From assembly GCA_973895155.1 (NCBI GenBank), contig OZ316897.1:23250001-23314000 (forward strand): a DNA stretch of 64,000 bases, written 5' to 3'. This DNA comes from Marsupella aquatica (lineage: Eukaryota > Marchantiophyta). This document shows positions 10,879 to 22,200 of the stretch, piece after piece (positions within the stretch are counted from its first letter, which is position 1; each line of letters starts with the position of its first letter). Below the pieces are notes generated by a model. It made no database searches, was not told the DNA's origin, and was given only the letters and a program-made list of their open reading frames with translations. The position numbers and the translations under genes are program-made.

Positions 10879-11891
10879 TAACCTCCATGTCGAATCACTA
10901 TAAATGACTTTCGCTTCAGGCCAGCAAAATCGCTAGTCCAATCACGCTCACACTTTGGGTCACTCACACGAGGTACGGGCTCCCACATGGGAAAAATCCT
11001 ACCCGAGGCAATGAAAAAATGGAAAAGTACAGCGCAATCCCTACGTGACAAGAATCCGCACTTCATTAGTGACGAGTCAAGGATGATTAAGGCCGTTTGG
11101 AACCTAATCATGTCACATGCGAGTGAACGAGAGAATTACCGTTCCAAACCCAAGGGGAACCCACTTAAGCAAAGCTTGTCAACCCAAAACCTCCAGTGTT
11201 TGGAAGCGTTCTCCCGATCATTTCCTCCTTCTCGAGCTGGACCACACTCGCGGATTCGGAACTGCTCTCAGTATTACAAGTCCTCAGCGCTCACCCAAAT
11301 CAAGTTTGGGTACGCGTCTCTTTGCTATGGCTTTGAATGTTATTCCAGTGAAGAACTCTTTGTGAAGGCATTCGATGTTTTTCAGCGTGGAAACGCTTTG
11401 CATTTCACTAGTGGATTTCATTTGTGATCATTGTTCTGTTATTTTAAGTGCAAAGAAATGTTTGGAGTTCCAGCAAATCCTTCTAATGGGAAATGGCAAC
11501 TCGAGGTCCAGCAGTACAACCCAGCGACGGATGGCCCTCTGGAAGCTGACTCTCCGCCGAAGCGTCAAACCAATGCAGACATTGGCAAGGTCTCCGCGGG
11601 TAGCAGTGTCCCAATTGCACTTGTTCAAAAAGATCCATGTGGTGGGTCATCATCATCATTGGCGCAAACACCCACGCCACCAAAGTCAGGTCAACCAGTG
11701 AAGTCTCCACTGAAACCAAAGATGAGACACGGGGCGAGGCTGCAACGAAGAGGAAGAGGCTTGCAAAAGAGGAGCAATATTGGATTGAACAGGAGATCCA
11801 TGACTACTGGACCGAGAAACGCCTTGCCTCTTCCGATTATGATTCGGAGTCGGACACAGACTCTGATGCTTACAAGGCCGCCATCCCCTGA
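10879..11891 (+). pseudogene. Unrecognised gene remnant with charged, acidic C-terminus
   Basis: A plus-strand reading frame from about 10879 contains MGKILPEAMKKW..., reaches an in-frame TGA at 11425-11427 and continues in the same frame (FKCKEMFGVPANPSNGKWQL, then a Ser/Pro-rich stretch). Near 11720 the coding signal moves to another frame, with DETRGEAATKRKR, EEQYWIEQEIHDYW and an acidic DYDSESDTDSDAY tail ending at 11891. The middle (about 11150-11440) could be an intron rather than coding. I do not recognise the family. The sequence looks protein-coding because of the NLS-like KRKR and the acidic tail. It lies between the CACTA-like element and the 22-kb unit. Confidence 0.35.
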
Positions 11892-12113
11892 GAAGAGACT
11901 CAGTTTCTGGGGTTTACGGACCTCTTCCATGTTGAAAGAAGCATGACATGTACTCTCAAGATGTATATGAAGTAAAGTTCATGTGTTTATGTCTTGTCTG
12001 TTTTGTCCACGGATGACTTGAACAACATTCAAGTCTTTGACTCTTTCTATCCAACTTCTGCACCTCTTTGTCGTTGAACATGTCTCTTCTTAGAGAGACA
12101 AACATGGACCCTT
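11892..12113. other. Non-coding spacer
   Basis: AT-rich sequence, possibly the 3' UTR of the remnant to its left. No other feature is seen. Confidence 0.3.
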
Positions 12114-12300
12114 AGTAGACTAGCAAGATTGCTAGTATAATACTGAAATCATTTACATCTTTCCAACTTCAACCATATAGATCCTAGTCTTCAGGTTGAA
12201 TCTGTTACGGGTTTAAGTTGAGAACATGTTGTCAACAGAGGAAGACTGTAACCACTACACTGAACCCATTTAGCAGCCAAGAACTTGAATGTTGTTTAGT
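12114..12300 (+). repeat. Outer direct repeat, left copy
   Basis: Diverged direct repeat of 34763-34948. Both contain a GACTAGC.AGAT..CTAG.ATAATACTG block, ACTTCAACCA, TTGTTACGGGTT, AGAACATG..GTCAACAGAGGA and GAACCCATTTA or AAACCCATTTA. It lies just outside the 20-bp inverted repeat that starts at 12310. Confidence 0.75.
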
Positions 12301-12339
12301 ACTATCAGCCTATTCATTAAAAGTGTATTATTATTTGAT

Positions 12340-12650
12340 TTATGTACATTTGGGCAATGAAAAGTGTACATTTGGCCAATGAAAAGTGTACATTTGGGGA
12401 TAGAAATATGTACAATTGGCCTAAAGAGTGTACATTTTGGCAATGAAAAGTGTATATTTGAGCATCAAAATAGGTACATTTGGCTTAAAAATTGTTCATT
12501 TGAATACATGTGGCCTAAAAAATGTACAATTGAGTGAAAATGCATACATTTGGCTTTAGAAGTGTACATTTAAGTGTATTTGGTCTAGAAAGTGTAGCTT
12601 TGAGTGCAACAAAGTGTACATTTGGCCTAAAAAGTGTACATTTCCTAGCA
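12340..12650 (+). repeat. GTGTACATTTGG subterminal array, left
   Basis: About fifteen degenerate copies of GTGTACATTTGGCC spaced roughly 20-25 bp apart lie just inside the left inverted repeat. Four copies in the same orientation lie inside the right end. Confidence 0.75.
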
Positions 12651-12917
12651 ACTCTTATTATAATCATTTAAAAGAAAGGAATGAATAGAAAAATATTTTT
12701 ATTTATGCAAAACAAACAAACATTCATATTCATAATGATCAAACCTTTAGAAAATGAGGAGATAATATAACTAACACTCAATGGCATGGTCTCACATTAA
12801 AACTATTAGAATAGTAAATAACTAGTACGTAACTTACTATGTTAGAATGAGTGACTATCTTACATAAAAACTAGTAACTATCTAATTATACCTTGAGTTC
12901 ACTAGTAACAACTAAGT
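12651..12917. other. AT-rich 3' flank of the DUF7869 gene
   Basis: Non-coding and AT-rich. Probably the 3' UTR of the minus-strand transposase gene. Nothing else is seen. Confidence 0.35.
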
Positions 12918-15900
12918 CTACTTGTCCATCCTTTGGAGATAACTTTGGACAGTTTGTAGAACATTTCGAGGAATCTTCAAACCTCTGCCCGCCATGTTTT
13001 CTTCTTTCATTCCAGATTTAAAACCATACATTGCAGAATTTGCATACTGCCAATGTTGAGTGTTCTCACCAAACCCTGGATCGCGTTCCCACGTCTTAGT
13101 GGACATGAAACAGTTTAGATACCGTGCACTCTCAGTCACATCAAGTTTAGAGTGTTTAGGCCTCCACCATTCGACTAGAAACATTGGAGCATATTGTTGA
13201 GGCAGATGAGGGTTTGTTGAAGCAGTAGTTGGGACTTCATGCTTAGGGTCCACTGAACCCAAAGCTCTCACCAACCAGAAATGCCCTCCACCATTTTTCT
13301 TCTCCCAATCATCCTCGGGTCGAAGAAATACAAAGTTCCCTTCACGAATATCCTGTAGGGGAATCCACCGTCCTTGTTCTCTCTCAGCTTGAGATCCAAC
13401 AAATGGTGTTGCTTGATCTTCCATCTCTTCCAAGACCTCATTTTGAAGAGCTGCCATCTCTGCATTCTCCTCATCATTCTTCACTTGGAGGACCACTTTG
13501 TTCTGGTTGGTTGACCTTGTAACCAGTGCCGTGGTTAGTCTTAGGCCAAAACTCATTTTTCAAGGGAAATTGATTATTTCCCTCCCCTTCTAGTGCGAGC
13601 CCATTTGTCAACAACTCCACAATTCTCTCCCAATATTTCACAAGAGGAAATCTTTCCTTATATGCTATAGATGTCTCATCAGTGCAACTCTTTCTCAAAA
13701 AATCAAGGTACTTGTTAAGAAATGGGATAATCTCTTCAGATTTTTTGTGTATCTCTCCAATGGATTTAGCTAAGGGCTCTCCACTAGGTAAAAGAAGAGA
13801 ATTTGTTGTCAGATCTGTTGCCCAAATGCACCTTCCACCAACTGGAGCCCAAGCCTGCTTTACATGAGACTTATACTGAAAAATATTGGTACATTATCTC
13901 TCATAGAGAAAAGAAATGATACGGGTTTTGAGTGACCTTGAATATCTTTAACCTTGAAAGTTTGAAGATATTCTTTGTAAGATGCAACTTCTTGTATCAA
14001 TCTGGGAACTGGATGAATGCTCTCACATTCCCAAACCTCTGCCATAAGAGCAAGGAGAGTTGCAACTTCCTTGTGCTGAACTTGATATGATACCTTCAAA
14101 AAGAGTGCATCGACATCTTCATGCGTATGACCAACCATTAGAAAAGACATTTGAACAGTTTCAAATACTCCTCTACTCACAAGCTCACTACAAAATGCCA
14201 TGACAGTCTGGTTTTTGTTATCCTTTGCTGAATTATCCATTTGCAATGTTAGGTGCCTTGGCAAGGGCTTGAAAGTTGGACTGCCTTGTTCCCCATGCAT
14301 GTCCCCTCCTTGATCCTCACCATGTTGGGTGGAGACCGTCTCCGTCTGACTCTCGACTGCATCTTCAGAACCAATATATATACCGATTCATTGGAATACC
14401 CTTTGGTTCCAAATATCCCTTAAAAAATGCATCAAAGTCAAGAAGGGCTTGAAAGAAAGGTCTATGAGGTTCCAAATAAAGGCCATCCAACATGTCACCT
14501 GTCTTGTCTCCATTGTACTCCTCAAGGTCTCGAAGACACTTAGCCAAGGATGTCACCGTGAAATCGGCATCTCCTGGCCAAAGACCAGTGACACTAAAGT
14601 GTGCATAAACTCCTGGATCCCTTCCGTGGGTCAACATCCCTGTGAGAGCAATAGGTAGTGGCATTCCATGACCTGAAAGCGATTTAGGAGTACTGACCAT
14701 TTTTGGAATCCACGTCTTTGCTTGATCCATCTTGTCATGAATGATGCAAAGATATTCTCCTGGATGTTGCTTGGCCATCACTCGATGAGCATAATAAACA
14801 TATCTACGTGACATTTGCTCATGAAGATGTTGCGCTCGTTTTTCTTCAATTTCAGCACGTTCTTTTTTCCTTCTTTCTCACATCAAAATATCTTTGTATT
14901 CACAACAAAGAGTACACTTGGCAAATGCGCCATCTTTATGGAAACTAAAGTTTGCGAATGATTTGCTCCAAATCTTGTACAGAGTATTCTCTGTAACTGG
15001 AGGAAGCCCCTCTTCCTTCATCTTTGTTCTCACATCTTCTAGAATCTCCAACTTCTTGTAACACGCTGGAAGACGATACTCAATGGAGTCTGTTCCATGA
15101 GCCCCAGCATAAGGTATATGAGGCATGGGCTCCGCATTTCGAGTCAAAAAATCCTCCAATAGAGCTCGCGCATGCAAGGTATTTGACCTTGTTTTCATGG
15201 AGCCTGTGTTTCCATGGAACCCAATTTTGCAACCTTCCACAGATCTCCTTTTGTAATCATAATATTTTGTGTGGCTAAAGCCATGGATGATTGCAAATGC
15301 ATGTCTACATACGACCATACCCTTGAGAACATGGTGCCCCTTATCACGAACATCATCTTCTCTATAGTGGAAGAGGTTGAAAATGTGTGATGTTTTTGAC
15401 TCGCTAGACATACCGTGAAATTCTATCCGAATATCTTCTATGTCTTCTCTTGGCATAGTCAGACAACATTTCTGCTTGCAACAATTCTCTCTTTTAATTT
15501 CATCAATCGAAGCTTCCGTTGTTTTTGAAATTGCCTTGGTTTCCAACAACCTTCTCTTCTTTTCAATCGGATCTACATGACTCCTCTTGTTGAAATTGTA
15601 TGGCCTTGTGCGCGGCATTCCTTTGTCATTTATATTTGGACAGAGATCATCCCTATCCACTGACTCCATCCTCTCTGAACCTTCAACCAAAATGTCCGAC
15701 AAAAATTTCCCATTTGCAAGTAGTTTTGTTGAATCAATTCGCCATCAAACCAAAGTAATTACTCCCCTATGGATGTTGGGAAAGTATTGTGATTCCACCA
15801 CATCTTTCACAGCAATCCCGACATGGTCCTCGCCAAGGATTTCATCATCAACCACCACTGTTTGTTGAGGCACTGTGATAGTCCCTGTGGCAACCTTATT

Positions 15901-16671
15901 GGTTTGATCTGAACCAATGTATAGTTCGACCAACTCTGACATCCAATTTGACCGTTGGAAATAGTCACAATTAGTTTTAGAAATTTCAGCTGACGGAGAC
16001 TCCACAACAAAACTCCGCTCTATGTCAATATTGTCACCCGCATCCGTCTTTGAGCAACTCTTTCTACTTTGGACATCCGCCACATCCCAGAGAACCCATG
16101 AGTCTTTTGCCTCGTCAATTGTTTCAGCCCCACTATGTTTGTAAGGTAAAACCCTTCTCCCATGAATGATATTAGTGACCCTCACACTGATCCGTGATTC
16201 ACCAAGTAAAATGTTGTGACATCTGTCCATTGGATTTGTATTAAAAACAACTCCAAGGGCTACACAACACCCAAAGATGAACATTTCCACCTCGTCCCCT
16301 TGCCTCAGAGTAGTTGATGAGTCCTCCTCTACAATTGGGATTTTCTCCAAATTACTCTCCAGTCAATTTGAACAACTACCTACACTGATGCGTTTTTGAG
16401 AATTTGTTGTTGTTGATAGATATGCGCATGACAAATCCCAAATAACGCAAGAATCAATGGCATCAAAAAGGTTTTCTGCCCGAGGCATCGGAAATGGTAG
16501 TTTTGCGGTTCGGTCAAAAACTTTGTCAATGAGAACACCAATTTGATTCTCTCTCAACAATATATTTTGAACACTATCCTCCGGGTTGATTTTTTGAACT
16601 ATCCCGCTTGCAACGTTGTAACCGTCAATAGTCAATATCACATTGTCGCCTCTCACAAATATTCCCATCAT
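12918..16671 (-). pseudogene. DUF7869-type transposase with three DUF8039-like domains, broken
   Basis: Read leftward from ATG 16671. Three related domains come first: VASGIVQKINPEDSVQNILL..IGVLIDKV, VALGVVFNTNPMDRCHNILL..ISVRVTNI, and a shorter VATGTI..HVGIAVKDVV. They resemble the DUF8039-type domain I associate with plant En/Spm proteins. A Cys cluster (CCKQKCCL) follows, then an RNase-H-like DUF7869 region: IIHDKMDQAK, LTLQMDNSAKDNKNQ and GHTHEDVDALF supply candidate catalytic acids. A C-terminal module with FVFLRPEDDW and LVEWWRPK ends near 12918. In-frame TGA stops fall at about 16361-16363 and 15745-15747 and just after KDILM (about 14878). All fit CGA-to-TGA change. Frameshifts occur in a TA run near 14365, in a T run near 13880 and near 13520. 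This was probably the unit's transposase; the copy is dead. The domain labels come from memory of family patterns. Confidence 0.75.
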
Positions 16672-16679
16672 TCTTTCAC

Positions 16680-16857
16680 CTGCACAATTTGAAATGTAAA
16701 TTATTAGTTAAAGATGATCCCAACTAGGAAGCGAAAAGTTGTCAATCCTATCCAAGGACAACGCATATGAAGCAAAAAAAAACCTGAACCTAATACTCAC
16801 ACTACGTCGATGATCCCTATCTAGCCCTAAAATCCCTTGTTACTAAATATCCAGACA
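16680..16857. other. 5' flank of the DUF7869 gene
   Basis: Short AT-rich stretch between the transposase start and the palindrome array. It is the likely site of the leftward promoter; no clear TATA box is visible. Confidence 0.3.
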
Positions 16858-18272
16858 TTGGACAGGGATGATCCCTGTCCAAACAACGGATAGGGATGAT
16901 CCTTGTCCAAACAACGGATAAGAATGATCCCTGTCCAAATGGAGGATAGGGTGATCCTTGTCCAAACACTGGATAGGGTGATCCTTGTCCTGAAAATGCA
17001 TAGGGATGATCCCTGTCCAAAAGGCGGATACGGATGATCGTTGTCCAAAACGGTTAATAGGGATGATCCGTGAGTGTCTAAATATTAGATAGGGATGAAC
17101 CCTATCCAAATGGCGGATGAAGATGATCCCTATCCAAAAGGCGGATAGAGATGAAAGAGTCCAAAAGATAGATAGGGTTGATCCTGTCCAAATTGCGGAC
17201 AGGGTCAATCCCTGTCTACATGATGGATAGGGTTATATGATCCCTATCCAAAAATATGGATAGAGATGATCCCTGTCCAAATGGCTAATAGAGATGATCC
17301 CAGTCCAAACGACAGATAGGGATGATCCCTGACCAAATGGCGGATAGAGATGATCCTTGTCCAAATGGTTGATAGGGATGATCCCTGTCCAAATAGCTGA
17401 TATGGATGATTGTTGCCCAAACGGTGGATAGGGATGATCCCTGTCCAAACAGCGGATGAAGATGATCCCTGTCCAAAAGGCGAATAGAGATGATAGAGTC
17501 CAAAAGACACATAGGGATGATCCTGTCCAAATTGCGGACAAGGATGATCCCTGTCTACATGATGGATAGGGTCATATGATCCCTGTCCAAAAAGGTGGAT
17601 AGAGATGATCCCTGTCTAAATGGCTGAAAGAGATGATCCTTGTCCAAACGGCGGATAGGGCTGATCCCTGCCCAAATGGCGGATAGAGATGATCCCTGTC
17701 CAAATGGTTGATAGGGATGATCCCTGTCCAAATGGTTGATATTGATGATCCATGTCCAAACGGCGGATAGGGCTGATCCTTGTCCAAATGGCGGATAGAG
17801 ATGATCCCTGTCCAAATGGTTGATATGAATGATCCCTGTCCAAATGGTTGATAGGAATGATCCTTGTCCAAATAGCGGATATGGATGATCCCTGCCCAAA
17901 TGGCGGATAGAGATGATCTTTGTCCAAATGGCGGATAGAGATGATCCCTGTCCAAACACTTGACATGGATAGGGATCATCTCTATCCAAATAGCAGACAT
18001 GGACAATCCAAGTATGTGAACTTGATCTAAAGATAGTAAGATCCCTGTCCAAATGGTGGATAGGGATGATCCCTATCCAAACACTTGACAAGGACAATCC
18101 AAGTATTTAAGTAGACTTGATCTCTAGACAATAAAATCCCTGTCCAAATGGTGGATAGGGATGATCCCTATCCAAACAGCTGACAAGGACAATGCAAGTA
18201 TTTAACACTAGAATTGATCTCTAGACAATAAAATCCCTATCCAAATGGTGGATAGGGATGATCCCTATCGTG
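16858..18272. repeat. Array of near-palindromic GGATAGGGATGATCCCTGTCC units
   Basis: About 1.4 kb of roughly fifty units of 24-30 bp. Each is a near-palindrome such as GGATAGGGATGATCCCTATCC (mirror-complementary except the central base), joined by AAATGGC/AAACGGC linkers. Units vary in base and spacing. The array lies between the divergent DUF7869 (minus) and methyltransferase-like (plus) genes. Long minus-strand frames across it only translate the repeat. The position suggests a regulatory or transposase-binding array; that role is inferred. Confidence 0.9.
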
Positions 18273-19220
18273 AGTTTCACTAGGATCTTCTCAATTCAAT
18301 AAAATCAAACAACACTAGGTAACTTAGTTATATGATTTCAAAATTTGCAAATATCAATGGAATATTTTTCAATGGAGCAATTAATTGAGAGTTACCTGTA
18401 TTGGAAATGATTCTTGAACCCCAAACTCACTTGACTTTATGCTATCATTTTACTAGTCAACCAAATGACTAAAATATAGTGTTGAAGGGTAGCTATATGT
18501 AAGCTGGTTAACTAGATGCTTCAATAGTGTAGAAGGAACAAATTTTCTTGCATATATCTAAAATAAAAGAGGAGAGGTTAAAACTGGATGTTTGGCGGTT
18601 CTTTTAAATTCCAAAGTTTCTCAATGGAGCTCCATAATAAACGGAGCTCGTTGAGAGACTGAATGAAAATCTAAGAAGGAAAATAACAATGAGGTCGCTC
18701 GCGGGGTTCTTATACCATTGTTCAAGAGGGATGGAGCGTAATTCTCGCTGTCAAAGATGAGGCAAAGCGATAAGGCGCAATCGACCTTCACCAGCGGCGG
18801 AGGGTTAGGGCTTGTTTGAGGGTTGCGCCTCACTAGTGGCCGTACTTTGCATTTGGTCTCACATAGTCGGTCGTACATCCTCGGCCTCACATCATTGGCC
18901 GTACATCATCGGCCTCCCCCCTGGGAGGGGGTAAAGGAGGCAAGAGGTCCTCTCTTGACCTCATTCTTCATTTCCTCCTCTTGTGATTCTCCTCCTTCTC
19001 CTCCGCTCCTCCTCCTCCTCTGCTCTTGCTCCTGTTGCGCTCCTCTTACTCTTGCTCCTCTTGTGCTCGATCCTCTCGCTCATCTTGATCCTCCTATGTG
19101 CTTCCGCTTCTCTTCTGCTTCCTCCTCCATTGCTACTCAGTCTCCACCGCCGCCACATTAGTTGCCCTAGATCTAACGCCTCTTGATCCGCCATGTGTCC
19201 AGATTGCCACGTGTTCAAAT
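18273..19220 (+). promoter_or_regulatory. Upstream region and probable 5' UTR of the methyltransferase-like gene
   Basis: AT-rich to about 18600, then GC-richer, with a strong CT-rich stretch (TCCTCCTCCTCC-type) at about 18960-19140 that resembles a plant 5' UTR. The reading frame of exon 1 stays open upstream of 19221 to about 19098, so a slightly longer N-terminus is possible. No clear TATA box is seen. Confidence 0.4.
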
Positions 19221-22200
19221 ATGGAGTCAAGTAGGCCTATTCAAGTGGACTTGACTACAGAGCCAACAGAGGAGACGGATCTCTCCTCCATTGCGGACGT
19301 GGTAGACACGGCCTTGGAGGATTCTAGAGCCTTTCAGTTGCTCAACCCAAGTGAGTACCTCAAGTTTTAGGCACCGGACAGAGATCATCCTTGTCCAGTT
19401 GGATAGAGATGATCTCCATCCAAGTAGACGATAGTGATGATTTCTATTAGTAATTCGATACGGATCATTCCCATCCTGTCCAGTTGGATAGAGATGATCT
19501 TCATCCAAGTAGAGGATAGTGATGATTTCTATTAGTAATTCGATACGGATCATTCCCATCCTGTCTATGGATAGAGATCATCCCTGTCCAGTTGGATAGA
19601 GATGATCTCCATCCAAGTAGAGGATAGTGATGATTTCTATTAGTAATTCGATACGGATCATTCCCATCCTGTCTATGGATAGAGATCATCCCTGTCCAAT
19701 TGGATAGAGATGATCTCCATCCAGTGATGATTTCTATTAGTAATTCGATACGGATCATTCCCATCTTGTCTATGGATAGAGATCATCCCTGTCCAGTTGG
19801 ATAGAGATGATCTCTATCCAAGCATAGGATAGTAAAGTTGGATAGAGATGTTAGTAATTCAATACAAATCGTTATGTGACGCCGCCGGTATGACGGTTAA
19901 TGAGTGATTCAGTCTAACTGCGCTCGGCACGCGCGTTAGGTGGGTCTTAGGCCGCTATTATTAGCATAACGACAGTATTTAGGTAATCATTAGGGGTAGG
20001 ACATCATTAGGCAATAAGGGGGACTTCAGGTTCGGGCTGGCGGCGGGTCGCTATTCGCACACCCGGGTTACGAGCGTGGAGGGGCCCCTCCCTCGGGTCC
20101 GTATAACGAACTTAAGGAAGCGGCCACTGACGCACGCTGACTCAGACCGGCGGAGTGGCCGGTACACCACAAGCGTGAGTGGTTCAACCTATGGGCGTCG
20201 AGGAGACGTCGGGGATCGACAAGCCCTCAAAGTATAAAAGGGGAGCCAACCCTTTGTAGTGCACCAGTCCATCAGTCCGCGCGCCAGCTTCGACCCCAGC
20301 TCTCTCGTTCTCTCTAGGTCGCCACTACTATCTCCTCTAAATGTCGCACACGATCCTCTCCAGCTCGGCCATTCGATTCTGGACGCAGTTCCTATCTACC
20401 GGAAGGCACTTGGCCGATTCATTGAAACACGCCAACCCGCGCCGATACGAGATCGAACGCGAATACGAGAGAGCCATCCGCCTAGCAGGACGACACCACT
20501 ACGTCCTTAACTTTGACTACCCGTCTCAGAGCGAGCTTTACCGACCAGCTGAGGTATCTGGGTACTTCTTCAACGGAGACAAATATATCGGGTTCTGGGA
20601 AGCATTGCTTCGGCTTCCGGACGAGGTCTTCAATATCCCGGGTACAATCGACCTGCAGCGACATCACTTCGACCACATCCCTGCCCAGGTTCGGGCTGTC
20701 ATTAACGGCGAGTCCAGTACCAACCGTTCGACAAGGGCATCCGCACTCGCTTCGGAGAACTTCTACCAGCACCTGCAGAGCTTCATGGGAACTCGGCCAT
20801 CAACCAACATGACCAACTCAGCCGGGCCCGTACCCATACCCGTACCCGTGCCCATGCAACCTCAGCTTCAGCTTCAGCCTCAGCCGCAGCCTAGCCAAAC
20901 CCCACCACCTATCACCCAGCCAGCACAGGTACGCTCCATCATCAACGCTGTGGATCTTAGCGATGACGACGAGGCTACCCCACCCTTGACCAGGCGGCCC
21001 AGAGGAACAAGCGCTCGGGGGGCCGACACTATATCGTCCCCACCCCCTGCTCTGACCCCAGGAGCGGCCCCAGCAGACAACATAGTGACCGTGGCCGCCC
21101 CGGGCCCGTTACCAACCGCAGTGGCACTCCCCAGGCCCGATCGGGAGGATGGGGAAGTATCACCTTCCCCGAGTCAGTCACGGGGAAAGAAGAGGAAGGA
21201 ATCCGCCACTGCATCCGGGTTACCGTTGGCCACGGTAGCCGTAGCCAAGGTGACGATGCATCGCATGGGGGAAAACGTTCATAGCAACATCCTCCATCCC
21301 AAGCATGCGGTGTACCTGAAGACTCAGGGATTTGAGCACCTCGCCTCTCTCCCCTGGAACACTTGCAGGTACTACGGGGAGGACATGACGGAATTCGTCA
21401 AGAATTATGACGACGTACGTCAACAGACTCGGCTGCGGGGAAGGAATATGTCCCTCACAGAAGAACGGCTCAAGATGATCTTCGGGTTACCCGAAGGTGA
21501 CCATCGAGTCGAATCACGGGCTCCCGGGGGCAAGGGGGCCAAGTACCAATCTTCAAGTTTTCCCTCAGAGGGATCAGTAGACAACGGGTTCGTGATGAGG
21601 ACCTGCCTCATGCTCGAGATAGCTGAGCGGCTGGAGTTCCAGAGGTACGCTCTCCACATGATGGAACCCCAGGGGGAGATCTCCGCCGCCCAGGTTATCC
21701 AGGTCGAGAACTATCGACCTCGGAAATGGGCGTCGTACTTCGCTAAGAAATTCCATGAAGAGATGGAGCGGCGAAGGAAGACGCTGTACATTGGCAGGAA
21801 GGCGTATTTTGCTAGCCACATCGAAATCATTCTTGAGTGGTACGCCCGGTTTGATCGACGAACCCTTCCCCGCATCAACGTTACAAAGCTGGTCCCAGCT
21901 AGGTGGGTTTTTCCGGCATTGGAGAGACGGCCCCAACCCGAGGCCCGAAGTCCAGTGGACACGCCAGCTTCACCCACCCCACCTCCACAAATAGCTGTAA
22001 TCGTAACCGAGGAGGCGCCGGAGGGGTCGGTCATCGCAACCGTTGATGCGACCCAACTAGCCGGGCTAAGTACAGAAGTTGGTACGACATAGGTCTTACC
22101 CGAACTCGGGTCTCCCAAGGACCCGCCGGTGGCAATTCCGGAGAACCGGACATCGCTGCAGGAGGACACTCCAGCCCCTTCCAACGTTATGTCCCCAGGG

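Noticed and set aside
16817-18097. Long minus-strand reading frames (up to 180 codons) rich in FGQGSSLSAIWTGII-like repeats
   Set aside because: They only translate the palindromic repeat array in several frames; period and composition follow the DNA repeat, not a protein.
16858-18272. Possible CRISPR-like array
   Set aside because: The repeat is a continuous near-palindrome with short similar linkers, no unique spacers and no cas genes, in a plant nuclear setting.
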